DNA of 64,000 nucleotides, taken from Bacteroidales bacterium. Lineage in GTDB: Bacteria > Bacteroidota > Bacteroidia > Bacteroidales > F082. Of the stretch, positions 17,840 through 26,408 are shown one piece after another; the first letter of the stretch is position 1, and each line of letters opens with the position of its first letter. The notes below the pieces were generated by a model that did not search any database, was not told where the DNA came from, and was given only the letters and a program-made list of their open reading frames with translations. The stretch spans positions 1 to 64,000 of the forward strand of contig JAEEON010000015.1 of NCBI GenBank assembly GCA_016284305.1, read 5' to 3'. The translations under genes were made by a program, and so were the position numbers.

Positions 17840-18514
17840 TTATTCTTTTTTTGAGCAACAACCGTCCTGCTTCTCGTCATTGACGAAACCCGAAATCTGG
17901 TCAGCATACTTCTGTGCAGCCTCGCTCTCATCGATGGCATTCTTGATGGCACGTAAACGAGCTCTTGCAGCAGCAGTCTCATTCAGCACGAAAAACGACT
18001 GCATCTCGAAGATCTCTTGGCCTTTGTCGTCCACACCCTTGGAACGGATCACCGAATAGGTTGGAAGCAACTCGCCTTTGATCTCCTTCTCCACCTTCGA
18101 CTCGTAAGCGGCATAGAACTTGTCGAACTCCTCCGGTACCTTGTCGGCATCACTGAAGATGTCGCTCACCATACGTCCACGAATCTGTGATTCAGCCATA
18201 CGAGCATAGTTGTTGCAAGCGGCGTTCATGGCAGCCTGCTGGCCGACATTTTTCGACACAAAAGCTGAAGCAGTACCTGTAATTTCGACGGCGCCTTCTT
18301 CTGCGAGCTTCTCATAGTGGTTCAACAGAGCGACATCAAGGCTATGGGCAGTGCCATACACCTTCCATCCCTCTTTCTTGTATTCCTTCATCTTGGTTTT
18401 GTATTCTTTCTTCAGCGCTTTGCGCATAGCTCTACTTTGAGTTTGAGCGTTAACCATAGGGGCTGCCACCAGTAAGGACAGAACTAACAATGATAATAGT
18501 CTAAGTTTTTTCAT
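17840..18514 (-). CDS. Exported hypothetical protein, Lys-rich
   Basis: A 224-aa exported protein of unknown function. The frame is open to 18571, but the ATG at 18514 starts a standard signal peptide (MKKLRLLSLLVLSLLVAAPM) and is preceded by a consensus promoter inside the longer frame, so it was chosen. The mature protein begins with a basic helix (ALKKEYKTKMKEYKKEGW), has a conserved-looking segment ITGTASAFVSKNVGQQAAMN and ends in DGCCSKKE. The middle recalls the LPP20-type domain of the downstream gene (repeated Ala-rich helix, YARMAESQIRG). It probably functions with the 600-aa protein encoded 15 bases downstream. Confidence 0.6.
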   Translation of the reverse strand: MKKLRLLSLLVLSLLVAAPMVNAQTQSRAMRKALKKEYKTKMKEYKKEGWKVYGTAHSLDVALLNHYEKLAEEGAVEITGTASAFVSKNVGQQAAMNAACNNYARMAESQIRGRMVSDIFSDADKVPEEFDKFYAAYESKVEKEIKGELLPTYSVIRSKGVDDKGQEIFEMQSFFVLNETAAARARLRAIKNAIDESEAAQKYADQISGFVNDEKQDGCCSKKE

Positions 18515-18538
18515 GGTATTATTGGTTTTAAAATCGAG

Positions 18539-18567
18539 CAAAGATAAGAAAAAAAAGGGATTAACAA
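18539..18567 (-). promoter_or_regulatory. Promoter TTG-N18-TATCTTTG
   Basis: On the minus strand, TTG (18565-18567) and TATCTTTG (18539-18546) are separated by 18 bases, a good match to the Bacteroidota housekeeping promoter. The ATG at 18514 lies 24 bases downstream. Confidence 0.7.
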
Positions 18568-18601
18568 GCATTTACCTGAATTTCCCTATTTTTTTCACAT
18601 T

Positions 18602-20035
18602 TCAACCCCGAAAAGCTGACACTTTTTGTATCGCCAAGACTCCCTTCCCGACCTTAAAGCGTAACCTTAATTGATTAGCTTTAATTGTCTGAAAATTAAT
18701 AATTCTCTTATATCCAATCGTCGTCATTGGCTCCTCGGTTCTCACGGGAAGCCACATTCCATTCGTTTTATAGGAAATGCTAAATCCTTTGACATTTTGG
18801 CCTAGACGGATGAATTCCTGTATGACCACGGTGTTGAGTTCGGTAGGCTCAGGAAACTCGAAGATCAGCTCGGCACGGGTAAGACCGTCTTCGGTGGCCC
18901 AATAATGTGTAGCGTCATCGTCAAGCACCTTCGAAGCCGCAAAACGAGGAGCACGGGTGTTGCTGGCGCTCACCTTGCAGCCTTGCAGCAGGTCATTGGC
19001 AAAAATTTCTTGAAGCCTCTGATGCCAAGCCACCGCATTGGCGGAGTCGATGGCTGGGATCCTACCCTCTTGATTCACTGGAAAATTCAAGAGAAGGTTA
19101 GCGTTACGGCCTACGCTATGATAATAAAGCTCCATCAGCTCATCCACGGTTTTGACTTTGGTGTCTTCGGCACGATGATAGAACCATCCAGGACGGATAG
19201 AGACATCGACTTCAGCAGGCAACCAGACATCGCCATCGGGAAGTCCGGTAGCCAGCAGGCGGGTATCGTTCAACGTGTTGTAGTCGTAGGTATAGGAGCA
19301 CCACTGGGTGGCCTCTGCCCGACCCTCTTCGTTGCCGATCCACCGTAGCGTTGGCACAGTGCCTCCGAAGATGGCTGCATCGGGACTGTGGCTCCAGACG
19401 ATGTCACGGGCTTTCTCATAGTCGTAGTATTTTTCCGCCACGATGGAGCGACGCTCGTTAGCACCACCATACCATCCGTCACCGCCATTGGCACCGTCAA
19501 ACCAAAACTCGAAGAGCGGACTGTAACGGCTGACCAGCTCCTCAATCTGTTGGTGGTAGGTGGACACATAGCCTGGATAACCATACTCCGCATGGTGTCG
19601 ATCCCAAGGTGAGAGATAGAGTCCGAACTTCAGGCCATGCTTCTTACAAGCTTCACAGAGTTCCCCTACGATGTCACCCTGGCCATTTTTATAAGGTGAG
19701 TTCTTGATGGAATAGTCGGTGGTCTCCGTCGGCCACAGGCAGAACCCGTCATGGTGTTTCGCAGTGAGGATCACCCCTTTCATGCCACAGGCTTTCAAGG
19801 TAAGCACCCATTGCTCACAATCCAGGTGGGAAGGATTGAATGTCGATGCCGGTGTATCACCATAGCCCCATTCCATGTCGTTGAAGGTGTTAAGCCCGAA
19901 ATGGATGAAGGCGTAAGTCTCCAGTTGCTGCCATTCGAGTTGTTTCATCGTAGGCACAGGATAGCTCCGCTGCGGCCGGTGGGCGCATGAAAAAAAGAGA
20001 AACAAGGACAGGAAATAATACCATTTTTTACCCAT
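18602..20035 (-). CDS. Alpha-L-fucosidase lipoprotein (GH29)
   Basis: A 477-aa lipoprotein glycosidase that should release alpha-linked fucose from glycans at the outer surface or in the periplasm. The ATG at 20035 was chosen over the longer frame (to 20089) because it gives a lipoprotein signal with Cys17 (LFLFFSCAHR) and follows a consensus -7 element. GH29 features: YAFIHFGLNTF near the start, AKHHDGFCLW (93-101), GLYLSPWDRH, and the nucleophile Asp180 in FEFWFDGANG. The sequence VWSHSPDAAIFGG and RAEATQW fit the 1,3/1,4-specific subfamily (inference). The C-terminal 120 residues resemble an F5/8-type carbohydrate-binding domain. It is divergent from the galactose operon, which suggests joint use of host or plant glycans. 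Confidence 0.88.
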   Translation of the reverse strand: MGKKWYYFLSLFLFFSCAHRPQRSYPVPTMKQLEWQQLETYAFIHFGLNTFNDMEWGYGDTPASTFNPSHLDCEQWVLTLKACGMKGVILTAKHHDGFCLWPTETTDYSIKNSPYKNGQGDIVGELCEACKKHGLKFGLYLSPWDRHHAEYGYPGYVSTYHQQIEELVSRYSPLFEFWFDGANGGDGWYGGANERRSIVAEKYYDYEKARDIVWSHSPDAAIFGGTVPTLRWIGNEEGRAEATQWCSYTYDYNTLNDTRLLATGLPDGDVWLPAEVDVSIRPGWFYHRAEDTKVKTVDELMELYYHSVGRNANLLLNFPVNQEGRIPAIDSANAVAWHQRLQEIFANDLLQGCKVSASNTRAPRFAASKVLDDDATHYWATEDGLTRAELIFEFPEPTELNTVVIQEFIRLGQNVKGFSISYKTNGMWLPVRTEEPMTTIGYKRIINFQTIKANQLRLRFKVGKGVLAIQKVSAFRG

Positions 20036-20052
20036 AGCAATCAGATTTGACA

Positions 20053-20060
20053 CAAAATTA
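20053..20060 (-). promoter_or_regulatory. Promoter -7 element TAATTTTG
   Basis: Minus-strand TAATTTTG, 17 bases upstream of the fucosidase ATG (20035). It matches the TAnnTTTG consensus and supports the downstream start. Confidence 0.6.
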
Positions 20061-20143
20061 AAAAAAATCGCTTTATTCGTATAATCCAATCACATTTCAT
20101 TTCTTTTTCGTAACTTGCGCCCTAATTCGAAAAACAAGCTATT

Positions 20144-21289
20144 ATGAACGTCACTGAACTAAAGAACACATTCTCAGAGCGTTTCGGGAAAGAAGGCGTC
20201 GTTTATGCCTCACCTGGACGCATCAACCTCATCGGTGAACACACCGACTATAACGGAGGCTTTGTCTTCCCTGGAGCCATCGACAAGGGCATTTACGCCG
20301 TCATCCGTCTCAACGGCACCGACCGCGTGCGCACCTATTCCATCGACAAGGAGGAATACTGCGAATTCGGCCTCAAGGAGGAGGACTTGCCTGAAAGCCA
20401 CTGGGCCAAGTATTTGTTTGGCGTGTGCCGCGAGATCATCAAGCGTGGCTATGCCATCGGCGGCTTCGACACCGTGTTCTATGGTGATGTTCCCATCGGT
20501 GCCGGCGTGTCGTCGTCGGCGGCCCTCGAGAGCACCTTTGCCTATGCCCTCAACGACCTGTTCCATTTGGGCATCGACAAATTCGAATTGGCTCGCATCG
20601 GACAAGCCACAGAGCACCATTATGTAGGCGTCAACTGCGGCATCATGGACCAGTTTGCCTCGCTCTTTGGAAAGGAGGGCCATCTGATCCGCCTCAACTG
20701 CGCCACCATGGAGTACGAGTACTTCCCCTTCCGCCCCAAAGGCTACCGGGTCGTGTTGCTCGACACCCTCGTCAAGCACGAGCTGGCCTCATCGGCCTAC
20801 AACAAACGCCGCGCCTCCTGCGAGAATGCCTGCGCCCATATTGCCCAACGTCATCCTGAGGTGAAGTACCTCAGCGATGCCACCATGGCCATGCTCGACG
20901 AGGTCAAGGCCGAGATTCCTGCCGAAGACTATATGCGTGCTGAATACGTCATCGGCGAGAAGCAACGTGTTCTCGATGTCTGCGATGCTTTGCAACGTAA
21001 TGATTATGAGACCGTTGGAAAGTGCATGTATGGAACCCATTACGGCATGAGCAAGCTTTATGAGGTGAGCTGCGAGGAACTCGACTTCCTCAACGACATC
21101 GCCAAGCAGTGTGGTGTCACGGGGTCTCGCGTCATGGGCGGAGGCTTCGGTGGATGCACCATTAACCTCGTCAAAGACGAATGTTACGATGCGTTCATCA
21201 CCACCGCCGTCAAAGAGTTCAACGCCAAATTCGGTCACGAACCCAAGATTTATAACTTCGTCATCTCCGATGGCGCCCGTAAACTCTAA
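20144..21289 (+). CDS. galK: Galactokinase
   Basis: A 381-aa cytosolic kinase that phosphorylates galactose to galactose-1-phosphate with ATP. The galactokinase signature PGRINLIGEHTDYNGG is at 24-39, the GHMP ATP-binding motif PIGAGVSSSAALE at 117-129 and the catalytic Asp169 in GIMDQ. The motif GSRVMGGGFGGC near the C-terminus is the third GHMP motif. Length is normal. It opens a co-directional set with a nucleotidyltransferase, galM and a sugar permease. A near-consensus TAACTTG element is present at 20111-20117. The heptamer array 21286-21313 starts over the stop codon. Confidence 0.97.
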   Translation: MNVTELKNTFSERFGKEGVVYASPGRINLIGEHTDYNGGFVFPGAIDKGIYAVIRLNGTDRVRTYSIDKEEYCEFGLKEEDLPESHWAKYLFGVCREIIKRGYAIGGFDTVFYGDVPIGAGVSSSAALESTFAYALNDLFHLGIDKFELARIGQATEHHYVGVNCGIMDQFASLFGKEGHLIRLNCATMEYEYFPFRPKGYRVVLLDTLVKHELASSAYNKRRASCENACAHIAQRHPEVKYLSDATMAMLDEVKAEIPAEDYMRAEYVIGEKQRVLDVCDALQRNDYETVGKCMYGTHYGMSKLYEVSCEELDFLNDIAKQCGVTGSRVMGGGFGGCTINLVKDECYDAFITTAVKEFNAKFGHEPKIYNFVISDGARKL

Positions 21290-21313
21290 ATTATAAATTT
21301 TAAATTCTTAATT
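21286..21313. repeat. Heptamer array NTAAATT x3 + CTTAATT
   Basis: Four 7-bp units (CTAAATT, ATAAATT, TTAAATT, CTTAATT) fill the 27-base gap between the galK stop codon and the next ATG at 21317. The first unit overlaps the stop codon. Confidence 0.85.
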
Positions 21314-21316
21314 AAA

Positions 21317-22219
21317 ATGAAACCCACATTATTAGTTTTGGCCGCCGGCATGGGATCCCGCTATGGTGCCCTGAAACAGATGGACGGTGTCGGCCCCAAC
21401 AACGAGGCCATCCTCGATTATTCCATCTATGATGCCAAACGCGCCGGCTTCGGCAAGGTCGTCTTCGTCATCCGCGAGGACTTCGCTGAGGCCTTCAAGA
21501 AAGTCAACAACACCGAGAAATACGGCATTCCCGTCGAATATGTATATCAGTCGCTCGACAAGCTTCCCGCGGGATTCAGCGTCCCTGAAGGACGAGTGAA
21601 GCCTTGGGGCACCTGCCACGCCGTGCTGATGGCCAAGGATGTCATCCACGAGCCGTTCGCCGCCATCAACGCCGATGACTTCTACGGCAAGGAAGCCTAT
21701 GAGGTCCTGGCCCAGTTCCTCAAGGCCTGCGAGGGCAAGAAAGGTGCCTACAGCATGGTGGCCTACAAGCTGCGCAACACCATGTCGGACTTCGGCACCG
21801 TCAGCCGCGGCATCTGCACCGCCGACCAAGAAGGTCATCTCCTCACCATCGTCGAACGTCTGGGTATCGGCCACACCCCCGATGGGGGCGCAGCCTATAG
21901 CGACGAGACCGGTGAGCATCCGCTCGACATGGACTCGCTGGTGTCCATGAACTTCTTCGGCTTCACCCCCGACTTCTTCGACTACTCGGAACGCGGATTC
22001 GTCGAGTTCCTCAAGGGTCCCGCACAAACCAACATCAAGGCAGAGTTCTACATCCCGCTGATGGTCAACAACGCCATCAACGACGGCAGTGCCAAGATGA
22101 AGGTGCTGTCGAGCAACGCCTCCTGGTTCGGAGTCACCTATAAAGAAGACAAACCCGAGGTGATGCGCAAGATCCGTGAACTTATCGACAAAGGTGTTTA
22201 CCCAAACCATCTCTGGTAA
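21317..22219 (+). CDS. NDP-sugar nucleotidyltransferase
   Basis: A 300-aa cytosolic nucleotidyltransferase. The pyrophosphorylase signature LAAGMGSRYGALKQ is at 8-21 and a metal-binding Asp120 is in AINADDFYG; GTCHAVLMAK (98-107) fits the nucleotide/sugar site. The family makes NDP-sugars from a sugar-1-phosphate and an NTP. Placement between galK and galM, with no galT in the cluster, suggests it converts galactose-1-phosphate (or another hexose-1-phosphate) to the UDP-sugar with UTP; this is inference, and a glucose-1-phosphate or N-acetylhexosamine specificity cannot be excluded. The gap before it is a heptamer array, and the one after it is another (22221-22255). Confidence 0.8.
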   Translation: MKPTLLVLAAGMGSRYGALKQMDGVGPNNEAILDYSIYDAKRAGFGKVVFVIREDFAEAFKKVNNTEKYGIPVEYVYQSLDKLPAGFSVPEGRVKPWGTCHAVLMAKDVIHEPFAAINADDFYGKEAYEVLAQFLKACEGKKGAYSMVAYKLRNTMSDFGTVSRGICTADQEGHLLTIVERLGIGHTPDGGAAYSDETGEHPLDMDSLVSMNFFGFTPDFFDYSERGFVEFLKGPAQTNIKAEFYIPLMVNNAINDGSAKMKVLSSNASWFGVTYKEDKPEVMRKIRELIDKGVYPNHLW

Positions 22220-22220
22220 T

Positions 22221-22255
22221 CTTCTTACTTCTGACTTCTTACTTCTGACTTCTTA
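22221..22255. repeat. Heptamer array CTTCTKA x5
   Basis: Five 7-bp units alternating CTTCTTA and CTTCTGA fill the space between the stop codon at 22219 and the galM ATG at 22261. Same 7-bp period as the arrays behind galK, at 31079 and at 57702, but with a different unit sequence. Confidence 0.9.
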
Positions 22256-22260
22256 AAAAA

Positions 22261-23316
22261 ATGACCATCGAAGTAAAAACTTGGGGCAAGACCCCTGACG
22301 GTAAAGACATCAAGCTTTACACCATCACCAACAGCAACGGCATCCGAGTGCAGCTCAGCGACATCGGTGCTGGCATCGTCTCCATCTTCACTCCCGACCG
22401 CGACGGGGTGTTTGAAGACATCGTGCTGGGCTACCCCAATGCCTTGGACTACTACGGCGACGGTCCCTGTGCCGGCAAGGTGCCAGGACGCTTCGCCAAC
22501 CGCATCGCCAACGGCAGGTTCCGCATCGATGAGCACGAATACCAGCTCGAGCTTAACACTGGCGACGGCAAGCATCACCTCCACGGAGGCAACATCGGCT
22601 TCGCCAACCAGAAATGGGCCAGCCGCATCGAAGGCGACAGCGTGCTCTTCACCTATCTCAGCGCCGATGGCGAGGCAGGCTACCCTGGCGAGATGGTTGC
22701 CAAGGCACGTTACACCCTCAACGACGAGAACGAACTCAACCTGCGTCTGGGAGCCACCACCACGGCCATGACCGTCGTCAACATGACCAACCACACCTAT
22801 TTTAATTTGAAAGGTGAAGGCCATGGCGACATCCTCGACCACAAGTTGTGCATCCACGCTTCACGTTGGCTTCCAGCCACTGAGGAGCTCATCACCACCG
22901 GCGAGATGGCCTCCGTGACCGACACGCCCATGGACTTCACCGAAGGCAAGCTCATCGGGCGCGACATCCGTGAGCCCTTCCCCGCCCTTGTCAACGGCAA
23001 AGGCTACGACAGCTGCTGGGTCCTCGACAACCTCGGCAAGGACAAACTCAACCTCGCCGCTGAGTTATGGCATGAAGGCTGTGGACGCAAGGTTCAGCTT
23101 TACACCACCCAACCTGGAGTGCAGGTCTATACCGGAAACTGGCTCAGTGGTTGCCCCCAAGGGAAGAACGGACACACCTATCATGACTATGAAGGCGTAG
23201 CCCTCGAATGCCAAGCCTTGCCCGACGCCCCCAACAAGCCTAACTTCCCCAATGCCTTCCTTCGTCCCGGAGAAGAATACAAAGAAATTATCATATTTAA
23301 GTTTTCAACGTTCTAA
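22261..23316 (+). CDS. galM: Aldose 1-epimerase (mutarotase)
   Basis: A 351-aa enzyme interconverting the alpha and beta anomers of galactose or other hexoses; it supplies alpha-galactose for GalK. The expected His residues are present: H108 in HLHGG and H178 in NHTYFNL. The C-terminal Glu is in VALECQALPDAPN. There is no signal peptide, so it is cytosolic. Length is usual for the family. It lies 11 bases upstream of the sugar permease gene. Confidence 0.95.
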   Translation: MTIEVKTWGKTPDGKDIKLYTITNSNGIRVQLSDIGAGIVSIFTPDRDGVFEDIVLGYPNALDYYGDGPCAGKVPGRFANRIANGRFRIDEHEYQLELNTGDGKHHLHGGNIGFANQKWASRIEGDSVLFTYLSADGEAGYPGEMVAKARYTLNDENELNLRLGATTTAMTVVNMTNHTYFNLKGEGHGDILDHKLCIHASRWLPATEELITTGEMASVTDTPMDFTEGKLIGRDIREPFPALVNGKGYDSCWVLDNLGKDKLNLAAELWHEGCGRKVQLYTTQPGVQVYTGNWLSGCPQGKNGHTYHDYEGVALECQALPDAPNKPNFPNAFLRPGEEYKEIIIFKFSTF

Positions 23317-23327
23317 TTCAAACTAAC

Positions 23328-24623
23328 ATGGAAAAAACCGTTAACAAACAGAACTACACCATCCCGATCATCGTGATGATCCTGCTCTTCGGCATGATCT
23401 CCTTTGTGACCAATTTGGCTTCGCCCATGGGCGACATCCTAAAGCACCAATTCAAGATTCCGAACTGGCAAGGGACCCTTGGCGTCTTCGCCAACTTCAT
23501 CGCTTATGCCGTGATGGGCATCCCCGCTGGCAATCTCCTGCAAAAGAAGGGTTATAAGAAAACCGCGCTGGTAGCAGTCACCGTCGGCTTTATCGGAGTC
23601 GCTATCCAGACACTCTCTGGTTATATAGGCAGTTTCGCCGTATATCTGCTCGGCGCCTTCGTAGCCGGCTTCAGCATGTGTCTCCTCAACACCGTTGTCA
23701 ACCCGATGCTCAACAAACTCGGTGGCGGTGGCAACAAGGGCAACCAGCTGATCCAGATTGGAGGCACCTTCAACTCCTTGTGCGGCACTGCTGTCATCAT
23801 CATCACGGGTCTGCTCATCCCGAGCATCGTCGATGCCAAAATCAGCGATGTGTTCCCGCTGATGTATGCTGCCCTGGCCATCTTCGCCATCGGTTTCCTG
23901 GTCATCTCGCTGACCAAGATTCCGGAGAACGAGAAACAAATCGTTGAAAAAGCAAAAGGCGGCAAAGGCCCCATGGCTTTCCGTCATTTCGTGTTGGGCG
24001 CCATCGCCATCTTCATCTACGTCGGTGTGGAAGTGGGCATCCCGAACATCCTCAACAAATGGCTGCAGAACGCTGACCTCAACGTACTCGGCGCAGGCGT
24101 CAATGCTGAGGCTGTCGCTGGATCGGTAGCAGCCACCTATTGGTTCATGATGCTGATTGGCCGTCTCATCGGTGGCATCATCGGCAACAAGGTGTCGGCA
24201 AAGGCCATGCTTACCGTGGTCTCGCTGGTAGGCATCATCCTGACTTTATTGGCCATGTTCGGCCCACAAAACATGGTGAAGTTCCCTGCTTTCAACGGTG
24301 CCAACGGCTTTGGCATGGTGAACATCCCGCTCAACGCAGCCTTCCTGGTATGTATTGGTCTCTGCACCTCGGTGATGTGGGGCGGCATCTTCAACCTCGC
24401 CGTCGAGGGATTAGGTAAATACACGGAGAAGGCCTCCGGCATCTTCATGGCCTTGGTCTGCGGTGGCGGTATCCTGCCTCTGCTCCAGAACGCCATCGTT
24501 GACGGTCTCGGCGGCACTGGATATCTCCAGAGCTACTGGGTCATCGTGGCTGGCCTCGCCTTCCTGCTGTTCTACGCCCTCTGGGGTTCCAAGAATGTCA
24601 ATAAGGACATCGTGGTAGAATAA
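23328..24623 (+). CDS. gluP: Sugar:proton symporter, MFS (GluP/FucP type)
   Basis: A 431-aa inner-membrane transporter with about 12 hydrophobic segments. Features such as SFVTNLASPMGDILK near the N-terminus and the motif FNSLCGTAVIIITG fit the glucose/galactose and fucose permease branch of the major facilitator superfamily. Its position behind galK and galM makes galactose the likely substrate; glucose or fucose is possible because a fucosidase is encoded nearby. Last gene of the operon; a long imperfect inverted repeat follows at 24671. Confidence 0.88.
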   Translation: MEKTVNKQNYTIPIIVMILLFGMISFVTNLASPMGDILKHQFKIPNWQGTLGVFANFIAYAVMGIPAGNLLQKKGYKKTALVAVTVGFIGVAIQTLSGYIGSFAVYLLGAFVAGFSMCLLNTVVNPMLNKLGGGGNKGNQLIQIGGTFNSLCGTAVIIITGLLIPSIVDAKISDVFPLMYAALAIFAIGFLVISLTKIPENEKQIVEKAKGGKGPMAFRHFVLGAIAIFIYVGVEVGIPNILNKWLQNADLNVLGAGVNAEAVAGSVAATYWFMMLIGRLIGGIIGNKVSAKAMLTVVSLVGIILTLLAMFGPQNMVKFPAFNGANGFGMVNIPLNAAFLVCIGLCTSVMWGGIFNLAVEGLGKYTEKASGIFMALVCGGGILPLLQNAIVDGLGGTGYLQSYWVIVAGLAFLLFYALWGSKNVNKDIVVE

Positions 24624-24670
24624 GCTATTAAGCAAATAAGCTAACAAGTTAGCAAGCTAATAGCGACGAA

Positions 24671-24772
24671 ATCGTCATTGCAAGCGAAGCGAAGCAACCC
24701 AACCAGAACGGGCAAAAGCCTTTGATAGTTCAGGTTGGGTTGCTTCGTCGCTACGCTCCTCGCAATGACGAT
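24671..24772. repeat. Imperfect inverted repeat, about 35-bp arms
   Basis: Left arm 24671-24704 (ATCGTCATTGCAAGCGAAGC...) and right arm 24733-24772 are reverse complements apart from a 6-base insertion in the right arm: 10 outer and 15 inner bases match exactly, around a 28-base loop. The right arm shares the GCTTCGTCGCT-CGCTCCTCGCAATGACG core with the 123-bp repeat at the left of the window. It may act as a gluP terminator or be a small palindromic repeat element. The bases before it (24624-24670) show only AAGCTA-like motifs. Confidence 0.8.
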
Positions 24773-24784
24773 CCCGATGCTTTC

Positions 24785-24896
24785 TTCTAATCATAATGAT
24801 TACGTCGCTAACTTCTAATCATTACGATTCTGACGCTAGTTTCTAATCATTACGACCTCGAAACTTGTTTCTAATAATTCGATTCCGTTAAATAAT
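24785..24896. repeat. Four degenerate 28-bp tandem units
   Basis: Units at 24785, 24813, 24841 and 24869, each starting TTCTAAT and mostly continuing with CATTACGA-like sequence. The 28-bp period is four times 7. They fill the rest of the gap before the DUF1846 stop codon at 24919. Confidence 0.75.
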
Positions 24897-24918
24897 AACG
24901 ATTGCGTCGTCGGATTAG

Positions 24919-26382
24919 TTATTGTTTGCGAACGGGATCGCACGTCAATCCGACACCGAGTTTCTTGAAGATCTTACGATCCACCTCACTGAGCATGACG
25001 GTGGAATGCACTTGGCATCCTTCGAGTTCAGGAAGGACCTCCAAAGCACGGCGACAATTCTCATCCTCCGGACTGAGCACAGAGAGAGCCACCAAGACCT
25101 CATCGGTATGAAGCCTCGGGTTGTTGCCCCGCAAGTACTCCACCTTGGTCTTTTGTATCGGCTCGATCATGTACTGAGGAATCAATTTCAAATCATGGTC
25201 GATGCCTGCTAGATATTTCGTGGCATTCAACAGCAGTGCCGCACTCGGTCCAAGCAAGGCACTGGTCTCCGCAGTGATAATGGTCCCGTCGGCCAACTCG
25301 ATGGCGGTGCAGTCCACCCCACTGCGTTCCTTGCGCTCACGAGCCGCTGTGACCGGCTTGCGGTCCTCGACGGAAATCTGCGCTTGGTTGAGCAACATCT
25401 TGATTTTCGAGACCTCATTCTCATTACAGCCGCCCTCAGCCATCGTGTTCAAGGCCGTGAAATAACGACGGATGATCTCGTCTTTGGCCGCCTTGCAGCA
25501 CACCTCGTCATCGTTGATGCAGAAACCAACCATATTCACGCCCATGTCGGTAGGCGACTTATAGGGACACTGTCCAAAGATGCCTTCAAACAGCGACTTC
25601 AACACCGGGAAGATCTCGATGTCGCGGTTGTAGTTGATGGCGATCTTGCCATAGGCGTCGAGATGGAATGGGTCGATCATGTTGACATCTGCCAGGTCAG
25701 CCGTCGCAGCCTCATAGGCCATGTTGACAGGATGCTTCAAAGGCAGACTCCAGACCGGGAAGGTCTCGAACTTGGCATAACCAGCGTTGACGCCACGCTT
25801 CAGCTCATTGTAGAGCTGGCTTAAGCATACAGCCATCTTGCCGCTGCCTGGTCCAGGTGCAGTGACGATGACCAGAGGACGTGTCGTCTCCACAAAGTCA
25901 TCTTTGCCAAAGCCGTCTTCCGAGTCAATCAAAGCCACATTATGCGGATAACCGTCAATAAGATAATGGTAATACGCCCTGATGCCTAGATGCTCTAAAC
26001 GGTTTCGAAAAGCTTTAGCGCTGCTCTGACCGTTATAATGGGTAATCACTACCCCACTGACCAAGAAGCCACGCTTTTGGAACTCAGTACGCAAACGAAG
26101 CACATCTACATCATAGGTGATGCCCAAGTCGCTACGCATCTTATTCTTCTCGATGTCAGCGGCACTGATTACGATGACGATCTCAGCACTGTCGCTGAGA
26201 TTCTGCAACATTCGCAACTTGCTGTCAGGTTGAAAACCAGGTAACACACGACTGGCGTGATGATCATCAAACAGCTTACCCCCCAGTTCAAGGTAAAGCT
26301 TGTTGCCGAACTGACTTATCCGCTCGCGGATGTGTTCAGACTGAATCTTGAGATATTTCTCGTTGTCAAAACCGTATTTCAT
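24919..26382 (-). CDS. DUF1846 (UPF0371) protein
   Basis: A 487-aa cytosolic protein that I place in the DUF1846/UPF0371 family from its start (GFDNEKYLKIQSEHIRERI) and the glycine-rich loop VTAPGPGSGK (about 190-200), which looks like a nucleotide-binding turn. No enzymatic function is established for the family to my knowledge. Full family length. It is a single gene between the repeat region and the redox module; its -7 element TATTTTTG (26392-26399) is only 9 bases before the ATG. Confidence 0.85.
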   Translation of the reverse strand: MKYGFDNEKYLKIQSEHIRERISQFGNKLYLELGGKLFDDHHASRVLPGFQPDSKLRMLQNLSDSAEIVIVISAADIEKNKMRSDLGITYDVDVLRLRTEFQKRGFLVSGVVITHYNGQSSAKAFRNRLEHLGIRAYYHYLIDGYPHNVALIDSEDGFGKDDFVETTRPLVIVTAPGPGSGKMAVCLSQLYNELKRGVNAGYAKFETFPVWSLPLKHPVNMAYEAATADLADVNMIDPFHLDAYGKIAINYNRDIEIFPVLKSLFEGIFGQCPYKSPTDMGVNMVGFCINDDEVCCKAAKDEIIRRYFTALNTMAEGGCNENEVSKIKMLLNQAQISVEDRKPVTAARERKERSGVDCTAIELADGTIITAETSALLGPSAALLLNATKYLAGIDHDLKLIPQYMIEPIQKTKVEYLRGNNPRLHTDEVLVALSVLSPEDENCRRALEVLPELEGCQVHSTVMLSEVDRKIFKKLGVGLTCDPVRKQ

Positions 26383-26391
26383 AACGGATTA

Positions 26392-26399
26392 CAAAAATA
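26392..26399 (-). promoter_or_regulatory. Promoter -7 element TATTTTTG
   Basis: Minus-strand match to TAnnTTTG, 9 bases upstream of the DUF1846 ATG (26382). It implies a leader of only a few bases. Confidence 0.5.
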
Positions 26400-26408
26400 A
26401 AAAAATTA

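Noticed and set aside
21332-22210. 292-codon minus-strand open frame
   Set aside because: Shadow of the nucleotidyltransferase gene, arising from its G+C-rich codon positions.
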